Positions 7,793 through 11,850 of a DNA stretch of 11,850 bases are shown here, piece by piece. Position numbers and translations under genes: made by a program. A model generated the notes under the pieces. That model saw only the letters and a list, made by a program, of their open reading frames with translations, did not search any database and was not told where the DNA came from. Within the stretch, counting starts at the first letter, position 1. Each line of letters opens with the position of its first letter. Location of the stretch: the NCBI GenBank assembly GCA_019695455.1, contig JAEUAC010000011.1, positions 1 through 11,850 of the forward strand, read 5' to 3'. This stretch comes from Methylorubrum extorquens (lineage in GTDB: Bacteria > Pseudomonadota > Alphaproteobacteria > Rhizobiales > Beijerinckiaceae).

Positions 7793-7821
7793 AGCCTACG
7801 CCAGGATGTTTGAAGCTTGAA
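7793..7821 (-). promoter_or_regulatory. weak candidate promoter for kynU-kynA
   Basis: On the minus strand TTCAAG (7821-7816), 17 bases, TAGGCT (7798-7793) would give a start near 7786 and a leader of about 70 bases. Both boxes are poor matches, as expected for an activated catabolic promoter. The -35 overlaps one of two direct TTGAAG repeats (7810-7815 and 7817-7822), which could be a regulator site. No regulator gene (for example an Lrp-type KynR) is in the window. Confidence 0.25.
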
Positions 7822-7826
7822 GGTTC

Positions 7827-7854
7827 TTCTCATCGCCGCCGGGTTCGCTATCGT
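7827..7854 (+). promoter_or_regulatory. candidate promoter for the divergent hydrolase operon
   Basis: TTCTCA (7827-7832), 16 bases, TATCGT (7849-7854) gives a start near 7861, a few bases before GGGAG (7871-7875) and ATG 7880. The -10 matches four of six bases, the -35 three. The TTGAAG direct repeats lie just upstream, where an activator would bind. If this is right, the TTG at 7817 cannot be the gene start. Confidence 0.3.
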
Positions 7855-7879
7855 GGGCGCCGGCGAGCGAGGGAGCGGG

Positions 7880-8704
7880 ATGGCGGAGATCAGGGCGGGA
7901 ACGAGTCCCGACGGCCGCGTCACCTACCGGGAGACGGGCGCGGCGTCCGACCGGGCGATCGTCTTCCTGCACGGGATCGGCGGCGGCGCGCGCCTCTTCG
8001 ACGCCCAGCTCTCGGCCCTCGGGGCCGCCTTCCGGGCCATCGCCTGGAACATGCCCGGCTATGGCGGCTCGCGGCCGGTCGACGCCCCGGGGATCGACGG
8101 CTACGCGGCGGCCCTGGCGCGCTTCCTCGCCGATCTCGGGCTCGCGGAGCCGGTCCTCGTCGGCCATTCGATCGGCGGCATGATCGTGCAGGCCTACCTG
8201 GCGGACGGGCGGGGACCCGCCGCGGGGATCGTGCTGGCGCAGACGACGCCCGCCTTCGGCGGCAAGGACCCGCGCTGGGCGGAGGATTTCGTCCGCGCGC
8301 GGCTCGCCCCCCTGGAGACCGGCACCTCCATGGCTGCGCTGGCGGCCGCGAGCGTGATGGGGATGGTCGGGCCGGACCCGGACCCGGCCGGCGTCGCGCT
8401 GGCCCGCGACGTGATCGCCGCGACGCCGGTCGACGCCTACCGGGCGAGCACGCTGTCCATGATCGGGTTCGACCGCCGGGCGGCGCTCTCCGCGATCGCC
8501 GTGCCGGCGCTGCTCGTGGCCGGCTCCGAGGACAGGAACGCCCCCGCGCCCACCATGGCCAAGATGGCCGCCGCGATCCCGGGCGCGCGCCTCCTCACGC
8601 TGGAGGGCTGCGGCCATCTCGTCATGGCCGAACGCCCGGCCGCGTTCACGCAGGCCGTCCGCGACTTCGCGGCCGGACTGCCCGATGCCAGGAAGGCCGC
8701 ATGA
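7880..8704 (+). CDS. alpha/beta fold hydrolase (enol-lactonase/esterase-like)
   Basis: A 274-residue alpha/beta hydrolase with a full catalytic triad: the oxyanion motif HGIGG (31-35), nucleophile Ser97 in GHSIGG (95-100), Asp218 in GSEDRNAP (216-223) and His246 in GCGHLVM (243-249). The cap region (about 125-190) is Ala/Pro-rich. The overall style resembles 3-oxoadipate enol-lactonase and related carboxylic-ester or thioester hydrolases, but the substrate is not readable. ATG 7880 has GGGAG four bases upstream. A TTG at 7817 would add 21 residues (KVLLIAAGFAIVGAG...) that look like a membrane or signal segment, but their codons end in T unusually often and they overlap the candidate promoter, so ATG is preferred. 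It is the first gene of a four-gene operon, and its stop overlaps the next start as ATGA. Confidence 0.9.
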   Translation: MAEIRAGTSPDGRVTYRETGAASDRAIVFLHGIGGGARLFDAQLSALGAAFRAIAWNMPGYGGSRPVDAPGIDGYAAALARFLADLGLAEPVLVGHSIGGMIVQAYLADGRGPAAGIVLAQTTPAFGGKDPRWAEDFVRARLAPLETGTSMAALAAASVMGMVGPDPDPAGVALARDVIAATPVDAYRASTLSMIGFDRRAALSAIAVPALLVAGSEDRNAPAPTMAKMAAAIPGARLLTLEGCGHLVMAERPAAFTQAVRDFAAGLPDARKAA

Positions 8705-9993
8705 CCGACGCCCCCGCGCCCGACCTCTTCGACACGCCGCCCGCCGGCGAACTCGACGCGCCGCTCTTCGATCCGAAGGCGTTCCGGCTGTCGGCCCATG
8801 CGGCGGCGCTCGCCGACCGGGCGCGCGCGCTCGGCCAGTCGGTCTTCGCCGCGCGCGCGCCGACCTACGACCGGGAGGCGCGCTTCCCCGTCGAGAACTA
8901 CGCCGACCTGCACCGGGCGGGGCTCCTCGGCATCTGCGTGCCGAAATCGCTGGGCGGGCTCGGCGAGGACTATCGCACCTACGCGATCGTCGCGGCCGAG
9001 ATCGGCCGCTATTGCGGCGCGACCGCGCTGTCCTGGAACATGCATGTCTGCTCGACGCTCTGGTCGGGCGTGATCGTCGACGATCTCGACCTGACCGAGA
9101 TCGAGCGGCAGGACCACGAGGCGCGGCGCGCCGTCCATTACCGCCGGATCGTCGAAGAGGGGGCGATCTACTCGCAGCCCTTCTCGGAAGGGGGCGCGGC
9201 GGCGGCCGGCGGCGCGGCCTTCGAGACCCGGGCCGTGCCGATCGACGGCGGCTGGCGCGTCTCGGGCAAGAAGATCTTCGCCTCGCTCGCGGGCCATGCC
9301 GACTATTACGGCATCCTGTGCACGGAGGTCGGCGACGAGTCCGCGCCGTCGCGGCGCAACACGCTCTATCTCGCGATCCCCGCGAAGGCGCCCGGCGTGG
9401 TCGTCACGGGCGAATGGGACCCGCTCGGCATGCGGGGCACCGTCTCGCGCACGCTCCTCTTCCACGACGTCGAGGTCCCGGCCGAGAACGCCCTGATGCC
9501 GCGCGGGACCTATTTCCAGGCCGCGTCGCGCTGGCCGCACATGTTCCTGACGCTCTCGCCGACCTATGTCGGCCAGGCGCAGGCGGCCTACGACTTCACA
9601 ATCCGCTACCTGCGCGGCGAGCAGCCCGGCACGCCGCCCGTGAAGCGGCGCCAGTACCCGACGAAGCAGATCGCGGTCGCCGAGATGCGCATGAAGCTCG
9701 AGGCGCTGAAGTCGCTCTGGTTCCAGGCCGTGTCGGAGGCCGGGCCCGACCCGTCCAAGGATCAGGTGATCCGGGCCTGGTCCGCCCAGCACGCCGTCAT
9801 GGAGGGCGCCAACGACATCGCCCGCCTCGCGATCCGCACCTGCGGCGGGCAGGCCATGCTGCGCTCGCTACCGCTCGAGCGCATCTACCGCGACAGCCGC
9901 TGCGGCTCGCTGATGCTGCCCTGGACGGCCGAACTCTGCGTCGACCGGATCGGCCGCGCGGCGCTCTACGAGCCGGGAGAGCGGGACGAGTGA
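8701..9993 (+). CDS. acyl-CoA dehydrogenase-fold flavoprotein, atypical active site
   Basis: A 430-residue protein with the acyl-CoA dehydrogenase domain order. The N-terminal helical domain (about 35-155) contains GICVPKSLGGLG (77-88). The middle beta domain has YSQPFSEGG (157-165), GGWRVSGKKIFAS (183-195) and DPLGMRGTVSRTL (240-252). The C-terminal helical domain includes RRQYPTKQIAVAEMRMKLEA (316-335) and CGGQAML (381-387). Where medium-chain enzymes carry the catalytic Glu (YEGT), this protein reads LPWTAE (406-411). By my alignment the isovaleryl-CoA dehydrogenase position falls on Met281, so neither usual catalytic Glu is present. It may be a flavin monooxygenase of the same fold or use another base. 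FAD or FMN is the expected cofactor. The start at 8701 overlaps the hydrolase stop (ATGA), and the stop overlaps the ligase start (GTGA). The first 25 residues are a Pro/Asp-rich extension. Confidence 0.9.
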   Translation: MTDAPAPDLFDTPPAGELDAPLFDPKAFRLSAHAAALADRARALGQSVFAARAPTYDREARFPVENYADLHRAGLLGICVPKSLGGLGEDYRTYAIVAAEIGRYCGATALSWNMHVCSTLWSGVIVDDLDLTEIERQDHEARRAVHYRRIVEEGAIYSQPFSEGGAAAAGGAAFETRAVPIDGGWRVSGKKIFASLAGHADYYGILCTEVGDESAPSRRNTLYLAIPAKAPGVVVTGEWDPLGMRGTVSRTLLFHDVEVPAENALMPRGTYFQAASRWPHMFLTLSPTYVGQAQAAYDFTIRYLRGEQPGTPPVKRRQYPTKQIAVAEMRMKLEALKSLWFQAVSEAGPDPSKDQVIRAWSAQHAVMEGANDIARLAIRTCGGQAMLRSLPLERIYRDSRCGSLMLPWTAELCVDRIGRAALYEPGERDE

Positions 9994-11468
9994 GCCTCGC
10001 CGACCTCGTCGATCGGAACGCGGCGGCGGCGCCGGCGAGCGCGGCGCTCGCCTGCGGGGAGCGGCGCCTGTCCTTCGGCGAGCTGGCCGGGCGGATCGCC
10101 CGCGCCGCGGGCTGGCTCGCCGGACGGGGCGTCGGGCGGGGAGACCGGGTCGCCGTGCTGGCGCTCAACGATCCCGACACGCTGGTGCTCCTCCACGCCT
10201 GCGCGCGGCTCGGCGCCATGCTGGTGCCGCTGAACTGGCGGCTCGCGCCGCCCGAGCTCGCCTGGATCCTGGCGGATGCCGCGCCGTCGCTCCTCTGCGC
10301 CGACGCCGAGTTCGCGGCCCCGGCCGCGGACCTCGCGGCCGCGGCCGGCACGCCGCGTCTCGCCTTCGGGGAGGAGGCGGATGCGGGCTTCGCGGCCGCC
10401 GCGCCGGCCGCGTCCGGGGAGGGCGAGGACGCCGATCCCGTGCTCCTGGTCTACACGTCCGGCACGACCGGCCGCCCCAAGGGCGCGATCCTCACCCAGG
10501 ACGCGCTGCGGGCGAACGCCGTCATGAGCTGGCACATGCACGGGCTCACGTCGGCCTCGCGGGTGCTCACCGTCCTGCCGTTCTTCCACGTCGGCGGGCT
10601 GAACATCCAGACGCTGCCCGCCCTCTGGGCCGGCGCGGCCGTGACGATCCACGCCCGGTTCGGGGCGGCCGAGACGCTGGCGGCGCTGGCGTCCGGCGCC
10701 GTGACGCACACGGTCCTGGTGCCGGCGACGCTCGCGGCCGTCGCGGCCGAGCCCGGCTTCGCGGCGGCCGACCTCTCGGGCCTCGCGGCCGTGACGACCG
10801 GCTCCATGGTGGTGCCGGACCGCGTCGTGGCGCCCTTCGAGGCGAAGGGCGTGCCCGTGCTGCAGGTCTACGGCGCGACGGAGACCTGCCCGATCGCGAT
10901 CTACACGCGCCGCGGCGGCGCCCGTCCCGCCGGCTCGACCGGCTGGCCCGGGCTCCTCTGCGAGGCCCGCATCGCCGGGCCGGACGGGTCCGAATGCCCG
11001 CCCGGCGCCTCCGGCGAGATCTGGATCCGCGGCCCCCAGCTGACGGCCGGCTACTGGCGGAACGAGGCCGCGACCCGCGCCGCCTTCGCGCCCGGCGGCT
11101 GGTTCCGGACGGGCGACGTCGCGGTGCGGGACGGATCGGGCGCCTTCACGGTCCACGACCGGCTGAAGAACGTCGTGATCTCGGGCGGCGAGAACGTCTA
11201 CCCGGCCGAGGTCGAGCGCGTGCTGCTGGCGCATCCGGCCGTGGCGGAGGCGGCCGTGATCGGCCGCGCCGATCCGCGCTGGGGCGAGGTGCCGGTGGCC
11301 CATGTCGTGCTGCGGACCGGTGCCAGCGCGGATGCGGCCTGCCTCGACGCGCATGTCCGGGCCGAGCTCGCGCGCTTCAAGGCGCCCAAGGCCTACCTGT
11401 TCGCCGAGAGCCTGCCGAAGAGCGCGCTCGGCAAGGTGCAGCACCATCTCCTGAGGGAGCGGACGTGA
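9990..11468 (+). CDS. AMP-binding acyl-CoA ligase
   Basis: A 492-residue ANL-superfamily enzyme that activates a carboxylic acid through an acyl-adenylate to its CoA thioester. The motifs are complete: P-loop YTSGTTGRPKG (155-165), PFFHVGGLN (197-205), YGATET (294-299), GWFRTGD (370-376), the hinge region DRLKNVVISGGENVYP (390-405) and Lys482 in SALGKVQ (478-484), the adenylation lysine. The length is at the short end, closer to aryl or medium-chain acyl-CoA ligases than to long-chain FadD. The start is GTG 9990 within GTGA; GGGAG lies about 9 bases upstream. The gene ends with another GTGA overlap into the next gene. With the flavoprotein and hydrolase it suggests a CoA-dependent route for a small acid; the acid itself cannot be named from the sequence. 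Confidence 0.94.
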   Translation: MSLADLVDRNAAAAPASAALACGERRLSFGELAGRIARAAGWLAGRGVGRGDRVAVLALNDPDTLVLLHACARLGAMLVPLNWRLAPPELAWILADAAPSLLCADAEFAAPAADLAAAAGTPRLAFGEEADAGFAAAAPAASGEGEDADPVLLVYTSGTTGRPKGAILTQDALRANAVMSWHMHGLTSASRVLTVLPFFHVGGLNIQTLPALWAGAAVTIHARFGAAETLAALASGAVTHTVLVPATLAAVAAEPGFAAADLSGLAAVTTGSMVVPDRVVAPFEAKGVPVLQVYGATETCPIAIYTRRGGARPAGSTGWPGLLCEARIAGPDGSECPPGASGEIWIRGPQLTAGYWRNEAATRAAFAPGGWFRTGDVAVRDGSGAFTVHDRLKNVVISGGENVYPAEVERVLLAHPAVAEAAVIGRADPRWGEVPVAHVVLRTGASADAACLDAHVRAELARFKAPKAYLFAESLPKSALGKVQHHLLRERT

Positions 11469-11850
11469 AGATCGCGGTTCTGGGCGGCGGCAATGGATCC
11501 TACGCGGCGGCGGCCGACTTCGCGCTCGCCGGCCACGAGGTGCGGCTCTGGCGCCGCGACCGGGCGGCCGCGGACGCGCTGGCCGCGGCAGGCGCCGTCA
11601 TCACGGTGCGGGACGCGGCCGGGCGCCACGAGGCGCGGCTCGCGCTCGCGACGGCCGACATGGCGGCCGCGGCGGCGGGCGTGCAGCTCGTCCTCTGTCC
11701 GGCGCCCGCCTTCGCGCAGCCCGACATCGCGGCCGCGCTCGCGCCGCATCTCGTGTCCGGCACCGTCGTGTTCCTTCCGCCCGCCACCTTCGGCTCGCTC
11801 GTCTTCGCCGGGGCGGCCCGGGCGAAGACGAGCGAGCCGAAGGTGGCGGG
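11465..11850 (+). CDS. NAD(P) octopine/nopaline dehydrogenase-like protein, partial
   Basis: The N-terminal 128 codons of a Rossmann enzyme, cut by the window edge. It begins MKIAVLGGGNGSYAAAADFA, a dinucleotide-binding strand-loop-helix (GGGNGS at 7-12), followed by GHEVRLWRR (23-31), the second strand with Arg residues suited to NADP. VVFLPPATFGSLVFA (101-115) matches the conserved FLPPGTFGS region of the opine dehydrogenase family. Opine dehydrogenases reductively couple an amino acid to a 2-oxoacid; relatives have other roles. The GTG start overlaps the ligase stop (GTGA). Codons 106-115 form the left arm of a perfect inverted repeat, and from about codon 119 the resemblance to the family stops, so the last 30 bases may not be authentic coding sequence. 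Ketopantoate reductase or glycerol-3-phosphate dehydrogenase relatives are alternatives. Confidence 0.8.
   Translation, partial: MKIAVLGGGNGSYAAAADFALAGHEVRLWRRDRAAADALAAAGAVITVRDAAGRHEARLALATADMAAAAAGVQLVLCPAPAFAQPDIAAALAPHLVSGTVVFLPPATFGSLVFAGAARAKTSEPKVA
11780..11850. repeat. perfect 30-bp inverted repeat at the window edge
   Basis: Bases 11780-11809 are the exact reverse complement of 11821-11850, with the 11-base loop GGGGCGGCCCG between them. The right arm reaches the last base, so the true repeat may be longer. The left arm is exactly ten in-frame codons of the opine-dehydrogenase-like gene (PATFGSLVFA), so the right arm looks like an inverted copy of coding sequence and not a terminator. 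It may be a fold-back artefact or a real inverted duplication. Confidence 0.95.

Noticed and set aside
6464..7813. Long plus-strand open frame opposite kynU
   Set aside because: No domain or motif, biased composition, and the opposite strand encodes kynureninase with all its motifs.
7817..7879. TTG start giving a signal-like N-terminus on the hydrolase
   Set aside because: Several codons end in T, unlike the rest of the gene, the Shine-Dalgarno is poorly spaced, and a candidate promoter lies inside it. ATG 7880 with GGGAG is better.
8437..9792. Long minus-strand open frame opposite the flavoprotein
   Set aside because: Antisense shadow with no recognised motif; the plus strand carries acyl-CoA dehydrogenase motifs throughout.
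9966..11447. Long minus-strand open frame opposite the CoA ligase
   Set aside because: Arg/Gly/Ala-rich shadow without motifs; the plus strand shows every ANL-family motif.
11780..11850. Intrinsic terminator for the last operon
   Set aside because: The left arm is conserved in-frame coding sequence of an unfinished gene, the stem is far longer than usual terminators, and no T tract is visible.

Overview
This window looks like chromosomal DNA of a high-GC alphaproteobacterium. GC is about 70% by eye, and third codon positions are almost all G or C. The gene set (a TakP-type TRAP binding protein, a kynU-kynA operon with GTGA coupling, a YafQ toxin pair) would fit Hyphomicrobiales/Methylobacteriaceae, but that is an inference from gene style, not a demonstrated assignment. 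No phage genes, insertion sequences or CRISPR arrays were seen.

Layout. (1) 1-646: a complete tRNA-Gln(CUG) on the minus strand with its CCA encoded, a candidate promoter about 80 bp upstream, and a divergent 89-residue one-helix membrane protein. (2) 660-4174, minus strand: in transcription order, an FAD-linked D-lactate/D-2-hydroxyacid dehydrogenase, a TRAP binding protein of the 2-oxoacid/lactate (TakP) type, and an alpha/beta hydrolase of the arylformamidase type. (3) 4211-4778, plus strand: a RelB/DinJ antitoxin and an overlapping YafQ-family toxin, starting only 36 bp from the dehydrogenase start. (4) 4796-7714, minus strand: kynureninase (kynU), tryptophan 2,3-dioxygenase (kynA) and a short-chain dehydrogenase. 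(5) 7880-11850, plus strand, divergent from kynU: an alpha/beta hydrolase, an acyl-CoA-dehydrogenase-fold flavoprotein, an AMP-forming acyl-CoA ligase, and the first part of an opine-dehydrogenase-like NAD(P) enzyme that runs off the window. All three junctions here are 4-base start/stop overlaps.

How the parts may work together. KynA and KynU catalyse the first and third steps from tryptophan to anthranilate. The middle step, kynurenine formamidase, is missing from their operon, but the hydrolase at 660-1490 has the motifs of the animal-type arylformamidase and could fill it. The dehydrogenase and TRAP protein look like a module that captures and oxidises a 2-hydroxy acid such as lactate, although the TRAP membrane subunits are not in the window. 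The divergent operon looks like a pathway that activates a carboxylic acid to its CoA ester and modifies it. Its flavoprotein lacks a Glu at both well-known acyl-CoA dehydrogenase catalytic positions, so its chemistry is open.

The most striking sequence signal is at the right edge. The last 71 bases form a perfect inverted repeat (30-bp arms, 11-base loop) inside the opine-dehydrogenase-like gene. The left arm encodes a conserved motif, and family resemblance is lost at the right arm. This is either a fold-back assembly or library artefact or a real inverted duplication, so sequence beyond about 11810 should be treated with caution.
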